A stretch of 64,000 bases of DNA, taken from assembly GCA_028692105.1 (NCBI GenBank), contig JAQUYC010000004.1, positions 1 to 64,000 of the forward strand, read 5' to 3'. Made by a program: the position numbers and the translations under genes. Origin of the DNA: Eubacteriales bacterium (GTDB lineage: Bacteria > Bacillota > Clostridia > Peptostreptococcales > Anaerovoracaceae). Positions 8,682 to 17,240 of this stretch are shown piece after piece. How positions within the stretch are numbered: position 1 is the first letter of the stretch; every line of letters starts with the position of its first letter. Below the pieces are notes generated by a model. That model made no database searches. It was not told the DNA's origin and was given only the letters and a program-made list of their open reading frames with translations.

Positions 8682-10655
8682 ATGAGATCCTTTTTCGAAA
8701 GATATCTACATAACTCAATCGCATTATGCGTGATGTTATCCTTTATCATAAATATTATAATTGAATCGGTAAGCAGGAAATCTATTTTAGAATGTCTGAA
8801 CTATTTTTTGGAATCCCCAATGACATTCATATATAATACATTTATAATCTTCTTTACTTATTCTATCGCGTACCTTGTAAAGAGGAGGATATTTGTATAT
8901 GTGGTGGTATCCATTTTTTGGCTTTCTGTAGGGATAACAAATGGCGTGATTCTGAGCTATAGGACAACACCGTTCACGGTGACAGATCTGGGGCTGCTTG
9001 AAACTGTCATATCTATTATTCCGAATTATCTTAGCACGGTGCAGATAGTTCTTGTGGCAGCTGGCGGGATTTTGGTCATAGCAATATTGATTCTGGTTTT
9101 TATTTTTATGCCTAAGCATAAACAAAAAATCAACTACAAAAAAAGCATTGCCGGTGTTTTGTTATTGGTGCTTCTCATGTCCGGCTATACTAATCTTGCC
9201 ATCAGCCAGAATTGGGTATCCATATACTTTGGCAATTTAGGATATGCGTACAAGGATTACGGCTTTCCTTACTGCTTCATAAACACCTGGTTAAATACAG
9301 GGATTTCGGCTCCGCAGGGCTATTCTGATGATAAAATTCTTGAGACATTTACATCGGAAGAGTTAAAAGAGTTTAATGACACAGCAAATATTTCGGTAAG
9401 CAGCAGCAAAAAGCAAAAACCAAATGTTATCATGGTCCAAATGGAATCCTTTTTTGATCCGACCCTGATGGAAAATGTCTCCTTTTCGGAAGATCCGATT
9501 CCTAATTTTCGCAAACTAAAAGAAGAGTATTCCTCTGGATTTTTGACAGTACCATCCATTGGAGCCGGAACGGCAAATACCGAGTTTGAGGTGCTGTCCG
9601 GAATGAGGGTACGATTCTTCGGACCCGGAGAGTATCCATATAAATCAGTATTAAAGGATACTACATGCGAGACCATCGCATATAATCTTAAACGGCTGGG
9701 GTACGGTACCCACGCCATACATAACCATAGAGGGGCTTTTTATGGCAGAAATAAGGTTTTCCCAAATTTAGGATTCGACACATTTACCTCATTGGAATAT
9801 ATGAACAATGTGTTGAGAACGCCGAAGAATTGGGCTAAGGACGGCGTCCTGACAGGAGAGATTATAGCTGCTCTTAAATCTACAGAAGGTGAGGATCTAA
9901 TCTATACCATTTCTGTTCAGGGTCATGGCCAGTATCCGACAAAACAAATAATAGAAAATCCAAAAATTACACTTTCGGGAATTGAAGTGGAAAAAGAAGC
10001 GATTGCTTTTGAATACTATATTCAGCAGGTTCATGAAATGGATGAATTTATCGGAGAGCTGGTAAAAGCACTGGAAAAAAATGGTGAAGACACAGTGCTC
10101 GTTGTATTTGGAGACCATCTTCCAAGCCTGGATATCGATGACACTGACCTTGTTAACAAATCAGTATATGAAACGGAATACGTGATATGGGACAACATTG
10201 GACTCAAAAAGAAGAGTAAAGATTTATATTCATACCAGCTCAGCGCAGAAGTATTGGATCGCATTAATATCGATGAAGGGTTACTCACAAAGTATCACCA
10301 GAATCACAGCGAGGAGCTAAATTATCTGGCTGACCTTAAAGCGCTCCAATATGATATGCTATATGGAAAGAAATATGTTTTCGGCGGGAGCAGCCCTTAT
10401 GAACCTACCGAGATGCGAATGGGCGTTAAGGAAATCAAAGTAGAAGATGTAGTAGAGATCGGCAATAAATACTATATCAAAGGTAAGAATTTTACTCCCT
10501 ACAGCAAAATATCTATCGGTGATGAGGTGCTTGACACCATATTCTTAGGGTCGACAGTTCTTGGCCTCCTTGAAGAGGTAAACCCTAAGGATGTATACAA
10601 AATGAAGGTTAGCCAGGTTGAAAAGAACAAGGAGATCCTGAGTACAACGGAATAA
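8682..10655 (+). CDS. LtaS-family membrane sulfatase (phosphoglycerol transferase-like)
   Basis: A 657-residue protein with five N-terminal transmembrane segments (about 10-165) and an extracellular alkaline-phosphatase-fold domain (about 240-520). It has the metal-binding MESFFDP, the catalytic-Thr segment GAGTANTEFEVLSG, HNHRG and FGDHLPSL. This is the lipoteichoic-acid-synthase family, which polymerises glycerol-phosphate from phosphatidylglycerol or modifies related glycolipids. An extra C-terminal region of about 90 residues resembles an IPT/TIG-like beta domain. Whether it is a true LtaS polymerase or a primase/transferase paralogue cannot be told. GGAGG precedes the start. Confidence 0.85.
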   Translation: MRSFFERYLHNSIALCVMLSFIINIIIESVSRKSILECLNYFLESPMTFIYNTFIIFFTYSIAYLVKRRIFVYVVVSIFWLSVGITNGVILSYRTTPFTVTDLGLLETVISIIPNYLSTVQIVLVAAGGILVIAILILVFIFMPKHKQKINYKKSIAGVLLLVLLMSGYTNLAISQNWVSIYFGNLGYAYKDYGFPYCFINTWLNTGISAPQGYSDDKILETFTSEELKEFNDTANISVSSSKKQKPNVIMVQMESFFDPTLMENVSFSEDPIPNFRKLKEEYSSGFLTVPSIGAGTANTEFEVLSGMRVRFFGPGEYPYKSVLKDTTCETIAYNLKRLGYGTHAIHNHRGAFYGRNKVFPNLGFDTFTSLEYMNNVLRTPKNWAKDGVLTGEIIAALKSTEGEDLIYTISVQGHGQYPTKQIIENPKITLSGIEVEKEAIAFEYYIQQVHEMDEFIGELVKALEKNGEDTVLVVFGDHLPSLDIDDTDLVNKSVYETEYVIWDNIGLKKKSKDLYSYQLSAEVLDRINIDEGLLTKYHQNHSEELNYLADLKALQYDMLYGKKYVFGGSSPYEPTEMRMGVKEIKVEDVVEIGNKYYIKGKNFTPYSKISIGDEVLDTIFLGSTVLGLLEEVNPKDVYKMKVSQVEKNKEILSTTE

Positions 10656-10694
10656 ATGATGTGCAGAAGGGATAATAATTCAGAAGGTATAATC

Positions 10695-11387
10695 ATGGAA
10701 GAAGACAAAGACAGACAAACCATACATTATGTTTATATCGTTAAATGTGCTGACAATACGTTATATACAGGATGGACCACGGATCTGACAGGCAGGATAA
10801 AAGCACATAACTGCGGCAAGGGAGCAAAATACACCAAAGGAAGAGGCCCGGTGACACTTTATTACAGTGAATCCTTTGAGACTATGAGCGAAGCCTTAAA
10901 ACGTGAAAACCAGATCAAGAAGCTGGATAGGTCACAAAAACTCAAGATGATCACTAAATTTCAAGGAAAAACACCAATAAATATTCAGAGAGGTACAAAA
11001 ATGCGAAAAATTGTAATGACTAATGCGGCTCCGGCAGCCATCGGTCCCTATTCACAGGGAAATATTTTTGGAAATCTGATTTTTACTTCAGGACAGATTT
11101 CTGTAGATCCGGAAACAGGCAATATCGTCGGAACTACTATAGAAGAGCAGACGGAGCAGGTGCTGAAAAATGTAAGGGCGATCCTTGAGGAAGCAGGAAG
11201 CTCTATGGACAATGTCCTTAAGACGACAGTGTTTATGAAAAACATGAATGACTTTACCGCTATGAATACGATCTATGCAAAACATTTTGCAGAGGGGGCT
11301 TATCCTTCACGTTCTGCAGTAGAAATAGCCCGCCTTCCAAAGGATGCACTAATAGAAATAGAAACCATAGCATATTTGAATGTATAA
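10695..11387 (+). CDS. GIY-YIG nuclease-like domain in frame with RidA
   Basis: A 230-residue reading frame without an internal stop. Residues about 8-85 form a YhbQ/YazA-type GIY-YIG domain (YVYIVKCADNTLYTGWT, then a conserved Arg and Glu). Residues 103-230 form a complete RidA/YjgF/YER057c protein. These are normally separate genes. An AGAGAGG site at 10987-10993 and ATG at 11001 stand exactly at the RidA start, so RidA may also be made alone. The start at 10695 is preferred over 10656 because AGAAGGT lies six bases before it. It may be a genuine fusion or a lost stop codon; a sequencing error cannot be excluded. Confidence 0.75.
   Translation: MEEDKDRQTIHYVYIVKCADNTLYTGWTTDLTGRIKAHNCGKGAKYTKGRGPVTLYYSESFETMSEALKRENQIKKLDRSQKLKMITKFQGKTPINIQRGTKMRKIVMTNAAPAAIGPYSQGNIFGNLIFTSGQISVDPETGNIVGTTIEEQTEQVLKNVRAILEEAGSSMDNVLKTTVFMKNMNDFTAMNTIYAKHFAEGAYPSRSAVEIARLPKDALIEIETIAYLNV
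11001..11387 (+). CDS. ridA: RidA family enamine/imine deaminase (internal start)
   Basis: A 128-residue RidA-length product from the internal ATG with its own AGAGAGG site seven bases upstream. It shows the family signature AAPAAIGPYSQG at the N-terminus, the conserved Arg in YPSRSAVEIARLP and the C-terminal IEIETIAYL. RidA hydrolyses reactive 2-aminoacrylate and other enamines released by PLP enzymes. It is the 3' half of the longer frame from 10695. Independent translation is inferred from the ribosome site, not proven. Confidence 0.8.
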   Translation: MRKIVMTNAAPAAIGPYSQGNIFGNLIFTSGQISVDPETGNIVGTTIEEQTEQVLKNVRAILEEAGSSMDNVLKTTVFMKNMNDFTAMNTIYAKHFAEGAYPSRSAVEIARLPKDALIEIETIAYLNV

Positions 11388-11415
11388 CAAAACCAACAAA
11401 CAACGGAGTGAATTA

Positions 11416-11799
11416 ATGACAAATACCATGAAACTTTTGACGAGGATCCTTATTATACTCGTATTGATGGCAGCCGGGGCCTGGTTAAACGATATGGCAA
11501 CAGATTCTTATTATCGAGCAAACGGGTCAATTCCCGGATTGTTTTACATTATACCGGTCTATGCGGTTTATTTGCTTATTGGAATAGCTCTTGGATCCGT
11601 AGTAAATCCAAGATTTACAAAGAAGAAGTGGATCTATTTGATCCCAATTCTTATCTTTGCGGTAATAGGATCCTTACTGTTTTTATATCCGGTGCTGCAT
11701 GTAGGCACCTGGCCATTCGGCATTGGAAATGCGCTGCTTGAATTCTCGAATCTATCCTGGACAATAGCAGGCTTTTTCTTAAACTTAATATTACGCTAA
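11416..11799 (+). CDS. small integral membrane protein of unknown function
   Basis: A 127-residue protein with four predicted transmembrane helices (about 7-23, 39-62, 72-92, 103-125) separated by short loops. I recognise no family. The start at 11416 follows CGGAGTG; a start at 11380 would overlap ridA without a good ribosome site. It could be expressed with the ridA unit. Confidence 0.6.
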   Translation: MTNTMKLLTRILIILVLMAAGAWLNDMATDSYYRANGSIPGLFYIIPVYAVYLLIGIALGSVVNPRFTKKKWIYLIPILIFAVIGSLLFLYPVLHVGTWPFGIGNALLEFSNLSWTIAGFFLNLILR

Positions 11800-12050
11800 T
11801 ACAAATATATATTGCAGATAATCCCCTAAGGATGTTATAACAAGTTGGAATTCTTCTTAAAGATGAGTTGTAAATGGCCAAAGGGGATTTTATGCGATTA
11901 AATGTCGAAAAATGATGTATAAATATGGCGCAAAACATTACAGTTTTGCGATATCCTGTAATAAAGACATTTCAATTATCGAAACGGATAAATTTTTGGC
12001 TGAAGCAGGACTTTTCGGAGATTAGCAATATGATCAGGGGGTAAAAAAAT
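11800..12050. other. intergenic region upstream of kdpD-like gene
   Basis: It holds a perfect 8-bp hairpin CGCAAAAC-ATTACA-GTTTTGCG (11929-11950) without a following T-run. AATCCCC near 11820 and GGGGATT near 11883 could form a larger long-range stem around it. A short open frame at 11912-12025 (MMYKYGAKHYS to LFGD, 37 residues) has coding-like composition but no clear ribosome site and matches nothing I know. I see no recognisable riboswitch consensus. Confidence 0.35.
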
Positions 12051-12716
12051 ATGGCGAAAAGAGGACGGTTAAAAATTTATTTTGGCTATTCCCAAGGAGT
12101 AGGGAAAACTTACAGGATGCTTAAGGACGCACATGAGCAGGCAAGAAGGGGTACCGACATAGTAATCGGATATATAGCTGATCATTCCGGCACTGAAACA
12201 ATGGAGCTGACTGAAGGGCTGGAAGTACTTCGATATAAGATTATTGCCGGAAGCAAGGGCACAGACACACTCACGGAATTTCATCTGGAGGGGGCATTGT
12301 TCCGCAGGCCGCAGGCCATTTTGATCGATGAAATGGCTCACACGAATGCAGCCGGTTCGAAACACGAGAAACGATTTCAGGACATAGAAGAATTATTGTC
12401 TGCCGGTATCGATGTATATACCACAGTTAATGCTCAACAAATCGAGAGTCTTAGCAAAGCTGCCGCCGAAACATTGAAAACGCCTTTAGCGGAACTGATA
12501 CCCGATTATGTATTTGACTGTGCAGAAAGCGTGAAATTGATTGACCCGGAACCGGAAGAACTTATTAAAAGGCACCGGGAAGGCAAGGTCTTTAGCAGGG
12601 ATCAGACAGGGAATATTGTGAAAGGAGCCTTTAAGAAGAATAATCTGGACAAGCTGAGGGAACTATCTATCAAGAAAACCACAGATAGAATAAATCAAAT
12701 TCGAGAATGGATTTGA
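12051..12716 (+). CDS. stand-alone KdpD N-terminal domain protein
   Basis: A 221-residue protein equal to the cytoplasmic N-terminal domain of the KdpD osmosensor only: P-loop GYSQGVGKT near residue 11, LIDEMAHTN, and the segment IDVYTTVNAQQIESL. The USP, transmembrane, HisKA and ATPase parts of a full KdpD are absent, with no remnant downstream. In KdpD this domain modulates the response to potassium and in firmicutes can bind cyclic di-AMP through the USP part, which is missing here. No kdpABC genes are in the window. Stand-alone forms occur in Clostridia. AGGGGGT precedes the start. Confidence 0.8.
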   Translation: MAKRGRLKIYFGYSQGVGKTYRMLKDAHEQARRGTDIVIGYIADHSGTETMELTEGLEVLRYKIIAGSKGTDTLTEFHLEGALFRRPQAILIDEMAHTNAAGSKHEKRFQDIEELLSAGIDVYTTVNAQQIESLSKAAAETLKTPLAELIPDYVFDCAESVKLIDPEPEELIKRHREGKVFSRDQTGNIVKGAFKKNNLDKLRELSIKKTTDRINQIREWI

Positions 12717-12802
12717 GGGTTTATGAGGGTTGAGTTAATATTATTGTCGAATAATTATTATTTAAATAGCTTGATTTAAAAAAAGACTGTGCACATATGA
12801 TG

Positions 12803-12854
12803 TGACCCCCATAAGTTAGACCTAAAAATCCAACTTATGGGAGGTCAGTTTTTT
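12803..12854 (+). terminator. long palindrome with T-run; IS3-end-like sequence
   Basis: TGACCCCCATAAGTT (12803-12817) is the near-perfect inverse of AACTTATGGGAGGTCA (12832-12847), followed by G and six T. It could terminate the kdpD-like gene. The TGACCYCC-CATAAGTT ends also look like terminal repeats of IS3-family elements, so it may be an insertion-sequence remnant. No transposase is present. Confidence 0.5.
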
Positions 12855-12870
12855 AGAATATGAAATATCG

Positions 12871-12899
12871 TTCTTTCCAATAGTATAATTTGGAAAGAA
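12871..12899. repeat. perfect 10-bp inverted repeat
   Basis: TTCTTTCCAA (12871-12880) and TTGGAAAGAA (12890-12899) are perfect inverse copies around a nine-base AT-rich centre. No gene follows before the terminator at 12952; the region could be an operator or a relic. Confidence 0.35.
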
Positions 12900-12951
12900 A
12901 AGGTAATAATATGATTAAGATAAGTTAATTTAAGTGAGATAAGATAAGTAA

Positions 12952-12979
12952 CCGGAGAATACAAGCACTCCGGTTTTTT
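12952..12979 (+). terminator. rho-independent terminator
   Basis: CCGGAG (12952-12957) pairs with CTCCGG (12968-12973) and is followed by six T residues. It ends any transcript reaching it from upstream and insulates the zinc operon. Confidence 0.75.
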
Positions 12980-13022
12980 CGTAAGGATTCATCTTGACTT
13001 ATTCGTAAGGATTCATCTTGAC
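12978..13022 (+). repeat. tandem direct repeat of 21 bases, period 24
   Basis: The 21-base sequence beginning TTCGTAAGGATTC occurs at 12978-12998 and again at 13002-13022 without mismatch. Each copy ends in TTGAC, and the second provides the -35 box of the zur promoter. Confidence 0.7.
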
Positions 13023-13070
13023 AGTAGGATATATCTCAGTATAATATGAAAACGAAACCCAGTTTCATAT
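13018..13070 (+). promoter_or_regulatory. zur operon promoter with palindromic operator
   Basis: TTGACA (13018-13023) and TATAAT (13040-13045) are 16 bases apart. ATATGAAA (13044-13051) and its exact inverse TTTCATAT (13063-13070), 11 bases apart, overlap the -10 box and transcription start. A Fur-family regulator gene begins at 13116, so autoregulation by zinc through this palindrome is likely. It is not the classic Bacillus Zur box. Confidence 0.65.
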
Positions 13071-13115
13071 TTTGGGTTTTAAGATTACATTGTCTTAATA
13101 ATACGGAGGAAAAGG

Positions 13116-13547
13116 ATGGATAATTCAACATCATATAAAACAAAGCAAAGGGATCAAATCCTTGATTGCCTAATTCGCAATAAAGATCATCATATCACTG
13201 CCGACGAGATTATGTCTGTATTGGAACGGGATAACACCCCTGTGGGCAGGACAACCGTTTATCGTTATCTTGATAAGCTAATATCGCAGGGCAGCGTGCG
13301 GAAGTTTTTCATTGAAGGGGGGAAAAGAGCATGCTATCAGTATATGGATCAAAACGAAGCATGCAGTGAGCATTATCACCTGAAGTGTGTCGGATGCGGG
13401 CAGCTGTTTCATCTAAAGTGTGAATATCTTGATGAATTGGATTCTCACATTATAGATCACCATAGCTTTAAAGTGGATCATTCAAAGACGGTTTTATACG
13501 GTTGCTGCGGCGATTGTGCGAAGAAGACAGGGAGAAACCAAAAATGA
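13116..13547 (+). CDS. zur: Fur-family zinc-responsive regulator (Zur-like)
   Basis: A 143-residue Fur-family repressor. The N-terminal winged helix (about 8-85) includes TVYRYLDKL in the recognition region. The dimerisation half carries the metal-binding HYHLKCVGC and a second CCGDC site, the two CxxC pairs of the structural zinc site. The zinc assignment comes from its position as first gene of a znuACB operon. ATGA overlaps the znuA start. A good ribosome site (CGGAGGAAAAGG) precedes the ATG. Confidence 0.88.
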   Translation: MDNSTSYKTKQRDQILDCLIRNKDHHITADEIMSVLERDNTPVGRTTVYRYLDKLISQGSVRKFFIEGGKRACYQYMDQNEACSEHYHLKCVGCGQLFHLKCEYLDELDSHIIDHHSFKVDHSKTVLYGCCGDCAKKTGRNQK

Positions 13548-14479
13548 GAAAGTTGTTTACGTTTGCATCCGCTGTATTTCTTATTATTCTTTTATCCGGC
13601 TGCGCACCGGATGAGGAAATTCCTGCGGTAAAAGATGCGGTAAGCGATAAGGTTCAAATTATAGCAACACTCTTCCCCCAGTATGATTTTGCAAAGCAGA
13701 TCGCAGGAGACAGAGCAGAGGTATCACTTCTTTTGCCGCCTGGAGCGGAAAGTCATTCATATGAGCCCGCGCCTTCAGATATCATAAATATCAATGCTTC
13801 TGATTTGTTTATATACACTGGAGAGAATATGGAGATCTGGTCTCAGAAGATCGTAGACAGCATAAAGAATTCCGATTCCAAAAGCATGGTATTGGATGTG
13901 TCGGAGGGAATCGAGCTTATTGCCCATGAAGATCAAGGCCATATGGACCATATTATTGATCCCCATATCTGGACAGATCCGCTGTACGCAAAAATAATGG
14001 CGGAAGATATCAGGGATGCATTGTGCAGGATAGACCCTGTCAATGCAGAGTATTATAAGGATAATGCGGCTGAGTACATTGCGGAATTGGATGCCTTGGA
14101 TGCTGAATTTAAAACAATTATAAGCAATGGGAAAAGGAATGTCATCATATTTGGAAGCAGGTTTGCACTGTATCATTTCACAAAACGTTATGGTCTGGAA
14201 TATCATGCCGCATTCGATTCCTGCTCTTCAGAAACTGAGCCCAGTGCAAAAGAGGTAGCCAAGCTTATTGATAAAATTCATGAGGAGAACATTCCCGTCA
14301 TCTATTATGCTGAAATGGAAGATCCAAAGACCGCCAGGGCGATCAGTAGCGAAACAGGAGCAAAAATGCTGTTGTTTCATTCCTGTCACAACTTAACAAA
14401 GGAAGAATTCGAAAGTGGTGCGACGTATTTATCTCTAATGCGGCAGAACGCTGAGAATTTAAAGGAGGGCCTGAAATAA
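13544..14479 (+). CDS. znuA: zinc ABC transporter substrate-binding lipoprotein
   Basis: A 311-residue cluster A-I metal-binding protein. The signal peptide ends in the lipobox LSGC, giving a membrane-anchored lipoprotein. Conserved ligand segments are visible: the His of ESHSYEPAPSD, a short His/Asp-rich stretch (HEDQGHMDHIIDPH) including the conserved HIWTDP, and a His near YGLEYHAAF. The start at 13544 is set by the lipoprotein signal and the four-base overlap with zur. It delivers zinc to ZnuB; manganese is possible but less likely given the regulator. Confidence 0.9.
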   Translation: MRKLFTFASAVFLIILLSGCAPDEEIPAVKDAVSDKVQIIATLFPQYDFAKQIAGDRAEVSLLLPPGAESHSYEPAPSDIININASDLFIYTGENMEIWSQKIVDSIKNSDSKSMVLDVSEGIELIAHEDQGHMDHIIDPHIWTDPLYAKIMAEDIRDALCRIDPVNAEYYKDNAAEYIAELDALDAEFKTIISNGKRNVIIFGSRFALYHFTKRYGLEYHAAFDSCSSETEPSAKEVAKLIDKIHEENIPVIYYAEMEDPKTARAISSETGAKMLLFHSCHNLTKEEFESGATYLSLMRQNAENLKEGLK

Positions 14480-15190
14480 ATGCCGCAAATCAGCGTTCGA
14501 AATGTGTCTATAAGCTACGAAAGAAAACCGATCATAAGCGAAGTAAGCTTTGATGTTGAAAAGGGAGACTACTTATGCATCGTTGGAGAAAACGGCTCCG
14601 GGAAAACGACTCTGATGAAGGGACTTTTAGGGCTTATTCCGATTAACAGCGGCCGGATTAGCTTCGGGGAGGGTGTGAAGGCTAACCATATCGGGTACCT
14701 GCCGCAGCAAAACCCTGCACAGAAAGATTTTCCCGCTTCTGTGTTTGAGGTGGTTATATCGGGATGCCTTAATCAAATCGGTTTGAGGCCTTTTTACAGC
14801 CACAGAGAAAAAAGAAAAGCAGTTGAAAATTTGATACAATTGGGAATCATAGGTTTAAAAAATAAGCCTTTCAAGTCACTGTCTGCAGGACAGCAACAGA
14901 GAGTTCTCCTTGCAAGGGCCCTTTGCGCTGCAGAGAAGGTACTGATTCTGGATGAGCCGGTTTCCGGCCTTGATCCTATAATAACAGTTGAATTATACGA
15001 AATTATACGGAAGCTGAATCAAGAAGGTACTACTGTTATGATGATATCTCATGATGTGAACGCAGCGGTAGAAAATGCGAATAAAATCCTGCATCTTAGC
15101 AGGAATTCGCTATTTTTCGGTATGACCGGGGATTATCTCAATAGTGAAATGGGAAGGCTGTTCTTTTTAGGCGGAGGTAAAAATGATTGA
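14480..15190 (+). CDS. znuC: zinc ABC transporter ATP-binding protein
   Basis: A 236-residue ABC ATPase with Walker A GENGSGKTT, signature LSAGQQQR, Walker B VLILDEP and the switch His in ISHDV. It follows znuA without a gap (AAGGAGG inside the znuA end) and overlaps znuB by eight bases, so it is the energiser of the ZnuB permease. Confidence 0.92.
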   Translation: MPQISVRNVSISYERKPIISEVSFDVEKGDYLCIVGENGSGKTTLMKGLLGLIPINSGRISFGEGVKANHIGYLPQQNPAQKDFPASVFEVVISGCLNQIGLRPFYSHREKRKAVENLIQLGIIGLKNKPFKSLSAGQQQRVLLARALCAAEKVLILDEPVSGLDPIITVELYEIIRKLNQEGTTVMMISHDVNAAVENANKILHLSRNSLFFGMTGDYLNSEMGRLFFLGGGKND

Positions 15191-16010
15191 TCTGATCGGC
15201 GAGCTGTTGTCATATTCCTTTATAAGGCGTGCCTTGGTGGTGGGAATGCTTGTGGCGTTGTGTTCCGCTCTGCTCGGTGTGAGCCTGGTGCTGAAGAGGT
15301 ATTCCATGATCGGTGACGGGTTGTCTCATGTTGGATTTGGCGCATTATCCGTCGCGACAGCTATGAATCTGGCTCCTTTGAAAGTATCGATTCCGATTGT
15401 TGTTGGAGCTGCGTTTCTGCTGCTTCGAATCAGTGAAAACAGCAAAATAAAGGGTGATGCCGCCATCGCTTTGATTTCAAGCAGTTCTATTGCAATTGGT
15501 GTCATTATAACCTCGTTGACGACCGGAATGAATGCAGATGTCTATAATTTTTTGTTTGGCAGTATTTTAGCAATGAGCAAAGGAGATGTTATTCTGAGCA
15601 TTGCGTTATCTATCGTAGTATTTTTGCTGTTTGTTTTCTTTTATAATAAAATATTTGCGGTAACGTTTGATGAAAGCTTTGCTCGTGCAACAGGGATCAA
15701 AGCAGGGATTTACAATATGCTTATCGCTCTGCTTACAGCAGTAACCATTGTAGTGGGAATGAGGATCATGGGAGCACTTTTAATTTCAAGTCTGATTATT
15801 TTCCCTGCATTGTCATCAATGCGAATAGTGAGAAACTTTCGTGGCGTGATCTTAACTTCCGCTGTTATTTCAACGATCTGCTTTTTCTGGGGCATGGCGG
15901 CATCCTATGCGTTTGATACACCGGCAGGCGCAAGCATTGTTGCGGTAAATCTGGTGGTCTTTATCGCTTGCTGCATAATCGGGTTATTACCCCGGAAGGA
16001 AAGAGAATAA
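15183..16010 (+). CDS. znuB: zinc ABC transporter permease
   Basis: A 275-residue ABC-3 family permease with about eight transmembrane helices; the segment GDGLSHVGFGALSVA is typical of the family. It is the last gene of the zur-znuACB operon and is convergent with alr, whose stop lies four bases away; no strong terminator is visible between them. Confidence 0.92.
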   Translation: MIDLIGELLSYSFIRRALVVGMLVALCSALLGVSLVLKRYSMIGDGLSHVGFGALSVATAMNLAPLKVSIPIVVGAAFLLLRISENSKIKGDAAIALISSSSIAIGVIITSLTTGMNADVYNFLFGSILAMSKGDVILSIALSIVVFLLFVFFYNKIFAVTFDESFARATGIKAGIYNMLIALLTAVTIVVGMRIMGALLISSLIIFPALSSMRIVRNFRGVILTSAVISTICFFWGMAASYAFDTPAGASIVAVNLVVFIACCIIGLLPRKERE

Positions 16011-16014
16011 CAGT

Positions 16015-17145
16015 TTATTTAACATAAACCTTAGGCAGCCTGTGACCGAATGCACATACGATTTCATAATTGATGGTACCGATCTTTCCTGCGATCTCAT
16101 CCGCCGAAATGGTTAAACCGCCCTGGCTTCCCATAAGAACGACCTCGTCACCGAGCTTCGTCCCGGGCACATCGGTCACATCCACCATGCACAGGTCCAT
16201 GCAGATGGTTCCCACTACAGGAGCATAGCACCCGTTCACGATCACACGGCCTTTTCCTGAAATAAGTCTCGGATAACCATCAGCGTAACCGATAGCCAGA
16301 GTAGCTATCAGACTTTCACGTTCTGTTGTGAACGTTCTTCCGTAACTGACTGAAAATCCCGCAGGAACTTTTTTTAAGTGAACTATATTCGCTTTAACTG
16401 ACATCACAGGTTTAATTGAGAGCTGATTTCTATCCACTTCATCAGAAGGATAACATCCGTAAAGAATTATTCCCGTACGCACAGCATCATAATAGGATTC
16501 GGGAATTTCCATAACCGCAGCACTGTTGGCAAATGTCTGGTAAGGTATGCTGACACCTGCTTGCTTCAGTTTCTCAGAAAACTGCTCATACAGCGAAAGC
16601 TGATTCCCTGAGGCGGATTTATCCTTTTCATCAGCATTGGCAAAATGGGAAAGCAGCCCTTTTATTTTCAGATTTGAAAGGGCGTCTATTCTTTTGATTT
16701 CTTTAATGTCTTCTTCATCGGTAAGAAAGCCGATACGACCCATACCCGTATCAATTTTCACGAATGCTTCGACCACTTTCCCTGCGGCTTCGGCAGCAGC
16801 GGAGAAAGCAGCAGCATTGTCGTATGAGTAAACAACAGGAGTAATATCATAAGCGATCAGGGTATCCGCATAGATCCCGGATACGGGGGAAAGTGTGATA
16901 ACAGGACAGGTTATCCCGGCCTCCCTTAACACTGCAGCTTCCTGCAGTGTTGCGACCGCAAGAGCTTTTACACCGTTATTAATCAATGTATTGGAGATTG
17001 CAACCGCTCCATGACCATAGGCATCCGCTTTTACGATGCCGATAATATCTCTGTCCCCTATTTTTTTCTGAATTTGTTCTATATTATAAGCAAGATTGCA
17101 AAGATTGATTTCCGCCCAAGCTGACCTCAAGACCTCTTTCAACAT
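16015..17145 (-). CDS. alr: alanine racemase
   Basis: A 376-residue fold-type III PLP enzyme that makes D-alanine for peptidoglycan. The PLP lysine lies in GIVKADAYGHG, and the catalytic Tyr region is visible as SYGRTF with GTICMDLCMVDVT further on. The start at 17145 is chosen because AAAGGTAGG precedes it; the longer frame from 17172 begins inside a dispersed repeat. A second, spore-linked racemase cannot be excluded. The 5' leader carries the repeated TAACATTCT motif (17167-17187). Confidence 0.93.
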   Translation of the reverse strand: MLKEVLRSAWAEINLCNLAYNIEQIQKKIGDRDIIGIVKADAYGHGAVAISNTLINNGVKALAVATLQEAAVLREAGITCPVITLSPVSGIYADTLIAYDITPVVYSYDNAAAFSAAAEAAGKVVEAFVKIDTGMGRIGFLTDEEDIKEIKRIDALSNLKIKGLLSHFANADEKDKSASGNQLSLYEQFSEKLKQAGVSIPYQTFANSAAVMEIPESYYDAVRTGIILYGCYPSDEVDRNQLSIKPVMSVKANIVHLKKVPAGFSVSYGRTFTTERESLIATLAIGYADGYPRLISGKGRVIVNGCYAPVVGTICMDLCMVDVTDVPGTKLGDEVVLMGSQGGLTISADEIAGKIGTINYEIVCAFGHRLPKVYVK

Positions 17146-17166
17146 AAATGGTCCTACCTTTCTATT

Positions 17167-17187
17167 TAACATTCTGTCCGGCGCTTA
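17167..17187. repeat. dispersed intergenic repeat, partial copy upstream of alr
   Basis: The 21 bases here match 37963-37983 at 19 positions (core AACATTCT then TCCGGC). A related, shorter match starts at 46727. All three lie 15-22 bases upstream of minus-strand start codons. Confidence 0.5.
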
Positions 17188-17240
17188 AATTTTAATTTTC
17201 TAAAATGCTGTCACTAATATATCATTGCTCAAAAACGCTG

